The notes below the pieces were generated by a model. It ran no database searches, was not told the DNA's origin, and was given only the letters and a program-made list of their open reading frames with translations. A DNA stretch of 20,879 bases from Solirubrobacterales bacterium (GTDB taxonomy: Bacteria > Actinomycetota > Thermoleophilia > Solirubrobacterales > Solirubrobacteraceae). The DNA lies in assembly GCA_015655225.1 (NCBI GenBank), contig JAATFK010000681.1:1-20879 (forward strand), given 5' to 3'. Positions 7,954-15,860 of the stretch are shown piece after piece (the first letter of the stretch is position 1; the number at the start of each line of letters is the position of its first letter). Both the position numbers and the translations under genes were made by a program.

Positions 7954-9885
7954 ATGGATTGGCGCTTCATCACCCGGCGCACGGCCATGCTGGCCGCTGC
8001 CGTCGGTGCGAGCGCAGCGCTCGCCGCCCCGGCGGGCGCGCTCGCCGCGACCGCAAGTCCGGTGTTCGGTACCGGCTCCTCGTTCCAGGCCAACGCCCAG
8101 AACATGATCTGGCTCGCGGCCGGCAGAGGCTATGCCCTCCACGCCGGCATCACGCCGGTTCCGAGAATCACCTACACCTCCGCGTCCAGCGGCGTCGGTC
8201 TCTCTGAGTTCGGCGACGACGGTCTCGGGCTGCAGCCGGCCAGAGACACGGCCGCAGGTCCGCTGGGCCTGCTCGACGGCTTCATCGGCACCGATGACCC
8301 GCCGAGCATCCCCCAGCTCAGACTCTCCGCCCAGGCGGCTGGCGCGAACGAGGTCACGATCCCGATCACGCAGGCGCCGGTCGCGGTCCTCCTGAGCCTC
8401 CCCGCCAACTGCACGGTGACGGAGGGAAGCACGATCAGCATCCCCAACGTCTACCTCCAGCAGGCGGTCTACGGCAACGGCACGCTCGTCTCGTCCGGCG
8501 GCTTCCCCGCCGACAGCTGGGGCTCGCTGCTGACGGACGCGGGTGCCACGATCACGAACCCGGCCGGCTGCACCGCGACGTCCACGCTGCAGGTCCGCGT
8601 CGGCGGCTCGGGCACCTCGTACGCGTTCAAGAACTACATGGCGCAGATCAACTCGGGCAACTGGCCCTCGAACTACCTCGTCGACGACGAGTCGTGGCCC
8701 ACGGGCACGTCCGTCACCGACAGCGTGAGAGCGTTCAACAGCTCCGACGCGGGCAACAACGGCGGCGGCGCGCTCGCGAAGCATGTCGCGGCGATCCCGG
8801 GCTCGATCGGCTACGCCAACCTGGCCGACGCCGACAGCACCGGCAACGGTGGCTTCACGAGCAGAGCGACGACGACGACCACGAGCACGGGGATCAGCGG
8901 GGTGCCCGTCTCGCCGGCGCACCAGATCCTCTACGCCCAGGTGCAGAACAACGGCCTCGGGCTGACGGGCGAGACGTACTCCGACCCTAGCTCGGCTCCG
9001 GCCACGCCGACGACGACCGCCGGCAACTGCACCACGACGACCGGAACGGTCGCCGGCTGGACGAGAGCGCCGACCGATCCGAAGGCCTCCTGGCTCGGCG
9101 TGCTCGCGAGCGACCCGAACATCGCGGCCGACTCGACCGTCGCCTCGGCCTACCCGGCCTGCGCCGTGACGTACGACGTCGTGTGGGACAACTACAACGC
9201 GGCGCCGCTTGCCGCGCTGTACAACAACGCCGCGCAGGGCACCACGGCTGAGGGCACCGCCACGACGGTCAAGGACTACTTCGCCTACGTGACCAGCGCC
9301 CAGGGCCAGGCCGACGTCCAGAACGGCGGCTACAACAGACTGCCGGACACGATCGTCGGGAAGGCCGTGGCCGCCACGGCCCAGATCGGCTTCATCAGCG
9401 GTGGCGACGGTGGCGGCGGCGGAGGTGGCGGCGGAACGATCGTCACCCCGCCCCCGACGCAGAACCCGCCGGTCACGAACCCGCCGGCCACGAACCCCCC
9501 GGTCGTCAAGCACGACACGAGCGCGACGAACCTGAAGCCGAAGCTGACGGTCAGCTCGAAGGCGATCACGGTCGCCCTCACGTGCCCGTCGACGAAGGCC
9601 TCCTGCACCGGCGTCGTCACGCTGCGCACGACGGTGAAGGTCAAGAAGGGCAAGAAGACGGTCAGAAAGACGATCGTCATCGGCACGGGCAAGGTCACGC
9701 TCGCCGCCGGCAAGACCAAGAAGCTCGTGGTCAAGTTCAACAAGACGGGCGTCAAGACGCTGAAGAGCACCAAGAAGCTGTCCGTGAAGGTCTCGGTCGT
9801 CGCCTCTGACACCTACGGTGGCAAGAAGACGACGACGCTCACGGCGACGGTGAAGCAGCCGGTCGTCAAGAAGAAGAAGAAGTAG
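7954..9885 (+). CDS. pstS: PstS-type phosphate-binding protein with extra C-terminal Ig-like, Lys-rich domain
   Basis: 643 residues, far longer than usual PstS (about 350-400). Residues 1-32 are a signal peptide with Arg8-Arg9; the ATG at 7954 has GGAGG at 7940-7944. The binding-protein part (about 34-480) shows PstS hallmarks: FGTGSSFQAN (38-47), GTDDPP (112-117) and VGGSGTSYAFKNYM (216-229), plus PGSIGYANL. A run of ten or so Gly (about 482-493) and a Pro/Asn linker (NPPVTNPPATNPP) lead to a domain at about 525-637 with paired Cys (TCPSTKASC) and many Lys, ending in KKKKK. No lipobox is visible, so retention at the surface may depend on the basic tail. Nine of 14 Arg codons are AGA, striking for this base composition. 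Divergent from pstC, sharing the Pho-box-like array. Substrate phosphate is inferred from motifs and context. Confidence 0.9.
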   Translation: MDWRFITRRTAMLAAAVGASAALAAPAGALAATASPVFGTGSSFQANAQNMIWLAAGRGYALHAGITPVPRITYTSASSGVGLSEFGDDGLGLQPARDTAAGPLGLLDGFIGTDDPPSIPQLRLSAQAAGANEVTIPITQAPVAVLLSLPANCTVTEGSTISIPNVYLQQAVYGNGTLVSSGGFPADSWGSLLTDAGATITNPAGCTATSTLQVRVGGSGTSYAFKNYMAQINSGNWPSNYLVDDESWPTGTSVTDSVRAFNSSDAGNNGGGALAKHVAAIPGSIGYANLADADSTGNGGFTSRATTTTTSTGISGVPVSPAHQILYAQVQNNGLGLTGETYSDPSSAPATPTTTAGNCTTTTGTVAGWTRAPTDPKASWLGVLASDPNIAADSTVASAYPACAVTYDVVWDNYNAAPLAALYNNAAQGTTAEGTATTVKDYFAYVTSAQGQADVQNGGYNRLPDTIVGKAVAATAQIGFISGGDGGGGGGGGGTIVTPPPTQNPPVTNPPATNPPVVKHDTSATNLKPKLTVSSKAITVALTCPSTKASCTGVVTLRTTVKVKKGKKTVRKTIVIGTGKVTLAAGKTKKLVVKFNKTGVKTLKSTKKLSVKVSVVASDTYGGKKTTTLTATVKQPVVKKKKK

Positions 9886-9908
9886 TCGCAGCACTCCTCA
9901 CCACCGCC

Positions 9909-9937
9909 GCCCGGGCCGTCGTCACGACGGCCCGGGC
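9909..9937. terminator. Strong hairpin after pstS
   Basis: GCCCGGGCCGTCG (9909-9921) pairs perfectly with CGACGGCCCGGGC (9925-9937) around a TCA loop, 23 nt after the pstS stop and 25 nt before the next start. No U-tract follows. It may end or attenuate transcription, or protect the 3' end of a pstS-only message so that PstS is made in excess over the three downstream genes. Confidence 0.6.
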
Positions 9938-9962
9938 CCGGTGCGCCGGTCCTCCTCACTTG

Positions 9963-11951
9963 ATGGCTCGCCCCACCTTCGCCACCCGCCTGCTGACTCG
10001 CTCGGCCGCATCGCTGCTCGCCTGCGCCGGCGCCTCCCTCCTCGCCGTCAGCACCGCCAGCGCCGTGATCGCCCCGGCCGCGACGCTCGACGGCCCGAGC
10101 CCGACGATCCTCGACGTCGACGGCACCGCGATGGCGCCCGACGGCACCGGCGGCATCGTCTACCGCAGAATCGTCGGCGGTCAGCCCCACGTCTTCGCCG
10201 AGCGCTACGTCAACGGCCGCTGGAGCACGCCCCTGCGCGTCGACGGCGCCAACGCCAACGGCGCCACCTCCCCCGCGATCGCCGCCGGCAGCAACGGCCG
10301 CCTGCTCGTCGTCTGGGTCCAGCCATGGGCCGTCCTCAGAGATGGCCTCGTGCACGATCAGCTCGAGTCGGCCGTGATCGATCCCGGCGCGCGCGGCTTC
10401 GGCCGCCCGATGGAGGTCGACAAGTCCGACGTCGGCGACGGCAGCGCCGCCTTCCCGAGAATCGCGATGGCCGCCAACGGCCAGGCCTACGTCGCCTACC
10501 GCGTCGTCACGAACCCGCTCTCGAAGGACCAGCCGTCGACCGGCATCGTGCCGATGAGACCGGGCGACGAGGTCGTCGACGTCCGCGTCGCGCGCTTCAA
10601 CGGGCTGACCTGGTCGGACCTGCCGGCCGTCAACCGGCTGCCCGGTCAGGTGACGATGCGCCGCCCGAGCGCCGACAACGCGCCCGCGATCGCCGTCTCG
10701 CCGAGCGGCGACGGGCTGATCGTCTGGCAGGAGCCGAGCATCGACGGCGTCGCTCGCCTGTGGGCGCGCCGGCTCTTCGGCACGACCCCCGGCGTGATCA
10801 TGCCGGTCAGCAGCGCGACCGTCGGCGGCGCGGCGACCGGCGCGCCGATCACGACCGACGCGGACGCGCCGGCGATCGCCTTCAGCCAGTTCTCACAGGC
10901 CGAGGTCGCCTACCGCCAGGACGGCGGCGCCGGCACGCCGTTCCCGACGTCGCAGCTGTTCGTCACCTCGATCGCCTCCTCGCTCGACCTGACCGGCGGC
11001 ACCTCCTTCGCCACGCCGGTCGACCTCGAGGGCTCCGCGACGCTCGGCGCCGCGAGCGCCGGGATCGACGACGACGGCGACGTGCGGCTCGCGTACGGCA
11101 GCGGCGGCCACGTCCGGATCGCGCGCGGCACCGGCGGCGAGACGCTCACGCCGGTCACGTTCGGCAGCACGACCGGCACGACCGTCCAGACGACGATCGA
11201 CCCCAACGGCGGCGGCGTCTCGAGCTGGCTCGCGAGCGACGCGACCGACAACCCGGTCGTGACGGCCCGCCAGGACTTCCCCGGCGGCCGCTACCAAGTC
11301 GCCCAGCTGAGCGCCCCGGTCAGCGGGCCGATCAGCGGCCTCAGCACGAGCGGCTCGGGGCTCGGCGACGCGATCGTCGGCTTCCTCCAGGGCGACGAGC
11401 AGGACGGCCAGGTGATGGCCTCGATCACGACCGCGCCGCCCGGCAGATTCGACCTCCAGGTGCCGCAGGGCTGGGTTCCGGGCACGAAGGCGAAGGTCTC
11501 CTGGGACCCCGCCCCGAACGCGATCGGGCGGCTCGGCTACAGCGTGATCCTCGACGGCCAGCGCAAGGCGCGCAACCTCCACGTCCACGCCTACACGCTC
11601 TCCCAGCGCGGCCTCGGCGACGGCAAGCACTCGATCCAGGTCCTCGCGCTCGACGCCGAGGGCCAGCAGACCGCCACGCGCGTCGGAACGCTGCTGGTGG
11701 ACGCCAACCCGCCGCGCGCGACCGCGACGATGCGCGGCCGCTCCCTCGTCGTGAAGATCGCCGACAGCGCCTCGGGCGTCAACCGGAGCGCGACCCGCGT
11801 CAGCTTCGGCGACGGCACCAAGGGAGCCACGAGCGGCGTGCGCGTGACCCACCGCTACAAGAGAGCCGGCCGCTACGTCGTGACCGCCGGCGTCAGAGAC
11901 AAGGTCGGCAACACCGCGATCTGGCACCTGCGCGTGCAGGCGAGAGGATGA
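9963..11951 (+). CDS. Secreted beta-propeller-like protein with Ig-like and PKD-like C-terminal domains
   Basis: 662 residues from ATG 9963 (a TTG lies just before it). A signal peptide covers about residues 1-35 (ending STASA). From about 50 to 490 there are repeated segments of the form AxxxxGxxxVxW/Y (AMAPDGTGGIVYR, AIAAGSNGRLLVVW, RIAMAANGQAYVAY, AIAVSPSGDGLIVW, TTIDPNGGGVSSW), consistent with propeller blades. Residues about 495-585 look Ig/fibronectin-like, ending VDANPPRATATM. Residues about 590-660 are PKD-like, with SFGDGT and HRYKRAGRYVVTAGVRDKVGN. No catalytic motif or membrane anchor is seen. First of three genes coupled by ATGA overlaps. No clear ribosome site precedes the ATG. 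The function is unknown; binding of wall polymers or other surface ligands would fit but is not shown. Confidence 0.88.
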   Translation: MARPTFATRLLTRSAASLLACAGASLLAVSTASAVIAPAATLDGPSPTILDVDGTAMAPDGTGGIVYRRIVGGQPHVFAERYVNGRWSTPLRVDGANANGATSPAIAAGSNGRLLVVWVQPWAVLRDGLVHDQLESAVIDPGARGFGRPMEVDKSDVGDGSAAFPRIAMAANGQAYVAYRVVTNPLSKDQPSTGIVPMRPGDEVVDVRVARFNGLTWSDLPAVNRLPGQVTMRRPSADNAPAIAVSPSGDGLIVWQEPSIDGVARLWARRLFGTTPGVIMPVSSATVGGAATGAPITTDADAPAIAFSQFSQAEVAYRQDGGAGTPFPTSQLFVTSIASSLDLTGGTSFATPVDLEGSATLGAASAGIDDDGDVRLAYGSGGHVRIARGTGGETLTPVTFGSTTGTTVQTTIDPNGGGVSSWLASDATDNPVVTARQDFPGGRYQVAQLSAPVSGPISGLSTSGSGLGDAIVGFLQGDEQDGQVMASITTAPPGRFDLQVPQGWVPGTKAKVSWDPAPNAIGRLGYSVILDGQRKARNLHVHAYTLSQRGLGDGKHSIQVLALDAEGQQTATRVGTLLVDANPPRATATMRGRSLVVKIADSASGVNRSATRVSFGDGTKGATSGVRVTHRYKRAGRYVVTAGVRDKVGNTAIWHLRVQARG

Positions 11952-14080
11952 CCGTCATGCGACGTCGCACGCTCACCCTCCTGCTCGCGGCCGCGGCCGC
12001 GACCGCGCCGGCCGCGATCGCGGCCGGCGCCCCGGCGGCCGGCGCGGCGACCTTCTCCCCGCCCGCGCTCGTCTCCGGCGGTCCAAGCCAGCCGATCACC
12101 GGCGCGGGCGACCCGGTCGCGTCCGCCGACGGCCGCTACGTCGCCTTCACCGGCACGCTCGCCGGCGTCCCGGGCGTCTACCGCAAGGACGTCCTGACCG
12201 GCGACCTCAACCTGGTCGTGGCGGGCGACGCGACCGCCCCCTCGATCTCGGCCGACGGCCGCTTCGTCAGCTTCACGACGACGGCACAGCTCGACCAGAC
12301 GGCCGTCCCCGCGGGAGCGTGCAGCTCGGTCTACGTGCGCGACATGGCGATCCCGCTCGGGACGCCCGGCGCGCAGACGCTCGCCTCCGCGCTCAACGGC
12401 AGCGCGCTCGGCCTGACCTACGGCGACAGCATCGCCGCGAGCTGCGCCGGCGGTGGTGCCAGCGCCGCGCCGCGCGTCGCGCTCAGCGCCGACGGTCGGC
12501 GGGTCGCGTTCACGGTCATCGGCAGCTCGGACCTGATGACCGGCGCCGGCGGCGGGACGACGACGCCGCCCGACCAGGTCGTGGTCCGGGACCTCGACAC
12601 GCAGACGACGACGCTCGTGAGCCAGACGAGCGCCTCGCTCGGCGGCGCTCCCCAGCCGGTTCCCGGCGGCGCCGCCCTGGCCGAGCCGGCCGGCACCGGC
12701 TCGAGCACCGCGGCGATCAGCGCCGACGGCTCGACGGTCGCCTGGATGGGGATCGACGTCGCCGCGCAGGCCCCTGTCGAGGCCGGCAGCCCGGCGACGC
12801 AGACCGCGCTGCCCGAGCAGTACGACGAGCCGCTGTGGCGCCGGGTGGCCGACGGGCCGAACGCGCCGACGCGGCGCGTGACCGGCGGCGACGACCCGGT
12901 CGCGTGTGCCGGCTGCGCTGGACCGCTGGTGACGACCTACAACCCGCAGACGGTGCAGGACAGCGACGCCTTCCCCCACTTCGGGACCTATGTGGTCAGC
13001 TCGGTGCCGACCGACCTCGGTCCGTTCGTCCCCCAGCTGAGCGCCAACGGCACGACGGTCGCGCTGCTCTCGACGCAGCCGACGCCGGCGACGGCACAGG
13101 GCCTCGCGCTCGCGAGCAACAGCTCGATCCCGAGCGCCAACGTCTACGTCGTGAACATGGCCAACGGCCTCACGCGCACGCAGGCGCTGACGCAGCTGAC
13201 GACCTGGGCGAGCTTCAACTTCGGCAGCGCGGCGACCACCGGCGCGGTCCGCGACGTCGCGATCTCGCCCGACGGCACGCACCTCGCGTTCACGACCGAC
13301 CGGATCCTCTTCGCACTGCCGAGCCCGACGCTCGTGAGCCAGCCGCTCAACCAGGCCGGCGCTTCACAGCTGTACGACGTCGACCTCTCGGCCGGCACCT
13401 TCCAGCGCGTCAGCGACGGCTTCGACCAGCAGCCGGCCGACGGGGACGTCACGGCGCCCGCCTTCAGCGGCGACGGCAAGACGCTTGTGTTCGCCTCCGC
13501 CGCCGCGAACCTCGTCTACGGCATCGGCGCGCAGAGCACGAGCGTCTTCTCGATCACCGACGACACGACGGCGCCGGTGCTCGGTCACCAGAGCGTCAGC
13601 CCCGCTCCTTCCGTCGCCAAGCCGGCGCCCGCCCGCGTGTTGGGCGCGAGCGCGAAGCACGGCGCGCACGGCACGGTCGTCGTCTACGCGAGCGTGCCGG
13701 GACCGGGCACCGTCCAAGCGGCGGCGCGCGCCTCCGTGCCGGTGACCTCGACGGTGAAGGTGCGCGTCCACGGCAGAGTCGTGAAGCGGCGGCGGACCGC
13801 GCTCGCGGCGCGGACCGTCGCGAGCGGTCACGCGACGGCCAAGAAGGCCGGCGTCGTGCGGATCGTGCTGACTGCCGCGACGCGCTGGAACACGCTCGTG
13901 AGCAGCAGGCAGGGGCTCGTCGCGACCCTCAGCGTCGGCTTCAGCTCGAAGGGCCACAAGCGGCTCGAGAAGCGGCTGCAGGTGAGCTTCCACGGCAAGC
14001 CGGCGAAGCCGAAGAGAGCGGCGAAGAGACCGGTGGCAAAGAAGAAGACGACCATCACGACCAGATCGAAGAGCAGATGA
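11948..14080 (+). CDS. Secreted seven-bladed TolB/PD40-type propeller protein with basic C-terminal domain
   Basis: 710 residues from ATG 11948, overlapping the previous stop as ATGA; ATG 11957 is an alternative with better ribosome-site spacing to GAGAGG. A signal peptide spans about 1-35. Seven PD40-type motifs can be read: SADGRYVAF (59), SADGRFVSF (about 101), SADGRRVAF (about 180), SADGSTVAW (about 258), SANGTTVAL (about 365), SPDGTHLAF (about 440) and SGDGKTLVF (about 506), matching a seven-blade WD40-like/TolB propeller. A linker after TDDTTAPVLG leads to a beta-rich domain (about 570-690) and a Lys/Arg-rich tail (KRPVAKKKTTITTRSKSR). Paired Cys such as CAGCAGP suggest an oxidising, exported location. 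Its TGA overlaps the next ATG by 4 nt. No enzyme motif is seen; a binding scaffold is most likely. Confidence 0.9.
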   Translation: MTVMRRRTLTLLLAAAAATAPAAIAAGAPAAGAATFSPPALVSGGPSQPITGAGDPVASADGRYVAFTGTLAGVPGVYRKDVLTGDLNLVVAGDATAPSISADGRFVSFTTTAQLDQTAVPAGACSSVYVRDMAIPLGTPGAQTLASALNGSALGLTYGDSIAASCAGGGASAAPRVALSADGRRVAFTVIGSSDLMTGAGGGTTTPPDQVVVRDLDTQTTTLVSQTSASLGGAPQPVPGGAALAEPAGTGSSTAAISADGSTVAWMGIDVAAQAPVEAGSPATQTALPEQYDEPLWRRVADGPNAPTRRVTGGDDPVACAGCAGPLVTTYNPQTVQDSDAFPHFGTYVVSSVPTDLGPFVPQLSANGTTVALLSTQPTPATAQGLALASNSSIPSANVYVVNMANGLTRTQALTQLTTWASFNFGSAATTGAVRDVAISPDGTHLAFTTDRILFALPSPTLVSQPLNQAGASQLYDVDLSAGTFQRVSDGFDQQPADGDVTAPAFSGDGKTLVFASAAANLVYGIGAQSTSVFSITDDTTAPVLGHQSVSPAPSVAKPAPARVLGASAKHGAHGTVVVYASVPGPGTVQAAARASVPVTSTVKVRVHGRVVKRRRTALAARTVASGHATAKKAGVVRIVLTAATRWNTLVSSRQGLVATLSVGFSSKGHKRLEKRLQVSFHGKPAKPKRAAKRPVAKKKTTITTRSKSR

Positions 14081-15789
14081 GACCCAGCCCGCGCACGCTT
14101 GCGATCCTCGGCGCCGCGGCGATCGGCAGCGCGGTCGCGCCGGGCCTGGCGTCGGGCGCCAGCTGGCAGTTCGCGCCCGCGGTCGCACCCCCCACCCCGG
14201 CCGGCGCGCAGCCCGCGCCGTACGGCGTGCCGCTCGGCGCGGTCGGGCAGATCTCGTTCTGGTCGCCCAACCGCGGGCTCCTGATCACGAAGGGCAACAA
14301 CGTCGTCCCGATGGGCCTCTACGCCTACGACGGCGTCAGCTGGCACCAGCTCTCGACCGTCTGCGGCGGCACCGACGGCCGGATCGCGTGGGCTGGACCG
14401 GACGAGTTCTGGACGATCTCCGACCAGCGCCCCGGTCAGGTGACCGCGAGCACGGCCAGCCTTGCCGACATCTCGCTCTGCCACTTCAAGGACGGCCAGG
14501 TCGTCGGCTCCTACGCGATGCCACTGCAGGAGGCCGACTCGTACCTGCCGATGGACGCGGCCGTCTGCCGCAACGCCAGCGACTGCTGGTTCGGCGGCTC
14601 GAAGGTCAGCTCCGGCGGCGGCTTCCACCTCCACTGGGACGGCGCCAGCGTCAGCGTCGTGATCTCGAGCCAGAACCACGGCATCGGCGACATGGCGAAC
14701 GTCGGCGGCACCCTGTTCGAGAGCGCCGACCTCCAGACCGCCGACCCGAACGAGGACCGCTACAGCCCGCCGGCCCTCCACACGATCGTGACCGGCGCCA
14801 GTGACCCCTTCCCGAGCGTGCTGCCGGGACCCGACTTCGGCGCCGCGCCGGACGGCACGCCCGTCGACCCGACGACGCAGACGCCGCTCGCGCTCAGCTC
14901 CGACGGCGGTCAGCTGTGGGCCGTCGCCGGCGCCCGCCCGCTCGCCTCGCCCTCGGGTGGCCTCGCTCCCGCTGGCCCCCTCGTCCTGCGCTACGCGGGC
15001 GGCGTCTGGAGCAAGGTGGTGCCCCAGTCCGGCGCGCTCCAGCCCGGCGACCAGCCGACCGCGGTCGCTGCCGACCCGAACAGCGCGTCCGCCTGGATCG
15101 CACTCGACGCCGGCGACGACTCCGCCCCGCTCGTGCACATGGCGGCCGACGGGAGCGTCGACCAGCGCGTCGACCTCGGCCCCGACCAGGGCATCGGCCC
15201 GAGCGGCACCGCCGGCCCGGTCGCCTGCCCGGCCGTGAACGACTGCTGGGCGGCGACGTCCCAGGGGCTGCTGTTCCACTACACCGACGGCACCGCGCTC
15301 CCGCAGGACACCGATCCCAACTTCGCCGGCGTGATCGCCTACCGGCCCTCCGACAGCGGCGTCCCGATCGTCCTCCCGGACAGCTCGCCGCTCGACGACT
15401 CGCTCGCCAACCAGGCGAACCAGCCGGCGCCGGTCGTGCCGACGCCCCCGCCGCCCAAGAAGAAGAAGCCGAAGGTCATCAAGGCGAAGCCGCTGCTGAC
15501 GAAGGTCAAGACGAAGCTCCTGCACCGCACGACGCTCGCGATGACGTTCACGCTCACGAGCAAGGCCAACTTCCAGCTGCTCGCGCTGCGCAAGAGCAAG
15601 GTCGTCGCGCAGACGAAGCACGTCGTCCTGCCGAAGGGCCGCCACACGGTCACGCTGAAGCTGAACGCGAAGCGCTGGCCGACCAAGTTCAAGGTCCGCG
15701 TCACCGTCTACAAGCCGAAGAAGAAGGCGACGACGAAGGCGAAGGCCAAGAGCCCGTCCACCTCCTCGGGGACGAGCACGATCTCCTGA
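14077..15789 (+). CDS. Secreted BNR/propeller-like protein with Lys-rich Ig-like C-terminus
   Basis: 570 residues from ATG 14077, which overlaps the preceding TGA (ATGA). Signal peptide about 1-28 (ending GLASG). The body (about 30-440) contains propeller-type segments, for example GLYAYDGVSWHQL, the Cys-Trp motifs ASDCWFGGS and VNDCWAATS, and SSDGGQLWAVAG, like actinobacterial BNR/YCF48-type surface proteins. After a Pro linker (VPTPPPPKKKKPK) a beta-rich domain of about 90 residues carries many Lys (FQLLALRKSKVVAQTKHVVL) and the protein ends in a Lys/Thr/Ser tail. The large C-terminal basic charge is shared with PstS and the gene before. Similar YDGxSW wording occurs in the giant protein encoded opposite (15861-20549), hinting that they belong to one system. 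Function unknown. Confidence 0.88.
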   Translation: MRPSPRTLAILGAAAIGSAVAPGLASGASWQFAPAVAPPTPAGAQPAPYGVPLGAVGQISFWSPNRGLLITKGNNVVPMGLYAYDGVSWHQLSTVCGGTDGRIAWAGPDEFWTISDQRPGQVTASTASLADISLCHFKDGQVVGSYAMPLQEADSYLPMDAAVCRNASDCWFGGSKVSSGGGFHLHWDGASVSVVISSQNHGIGDMANVGGTLFESADLQTADPNEDRYSPPALHTIVTGASDPFPSVLPGPDFGAAPDGTPVDPTTQTPLALSSDGGQLWAVAGARPLASPSGGLAPAGPLVLRYAGGVWSKVVPQSGALQPGDQPTAVAADPNSASAWIALDAGDDSAPLVHMAADGSVDQRVDLGPDQGIGPSGTAGPVACPAVNDCWAATSQGLLFHYTDGTALPQDTDPNFAGVIAYRPSDSGVPIVLPDSSPLDDSLANQANQPAPVVPTPPPPKKKKPKVIKAKPLLTKVKTKLLHRTTLAMTFTLTSKANFQLLALRKSKVVAQTKHVVLPKGRHTVTLKLNAKRWPTKFKVRVTVYKPKKKATTKAKAKSPSTSSGTSTIS

Positions 15790-15860
15790 GGCGGGCGGGC
15801 GGCGGCGGGCACGGCGCTGAGGCGCCCCCGCCGCTCCCCGCCCCCCGCCGGCGGCGGGGC
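15790..15860. terminator. GC-rich convergent intergenic region with hairpins
   Basis: The 71 nt between two convergent stops are almost all G and C. CCCCGCCGC (15826-15834) can pair with GCGGCGGGG (15851-15859), and CCCCGCC at 15843-15849 with GGCGGGG ending at 15859, as alternatives. The position implies a bidirectional terminator; there is no T-run. Confidence 0.45.

Noticed and set aside
7768..9894. Long open frame on the minus strand opposite pstS
   Set aside because: It is Arg/Gly-rich antisense translation of a GC-rich gene. The plus strand has a ribosome site, signal peptide and PstS motifs; the opposite frame has none and would cover the Pho-box-like array.
9941..11947. Upstream extension of the frame of the seven-bladed propeller gene
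   Set aside because: It is open but translates into Arg/Pro-rich sequence without pattern and overlaps the well-supported gene 9963-11951; the ATGA start at 11948 followed by a signal peptide is clearly the true start.
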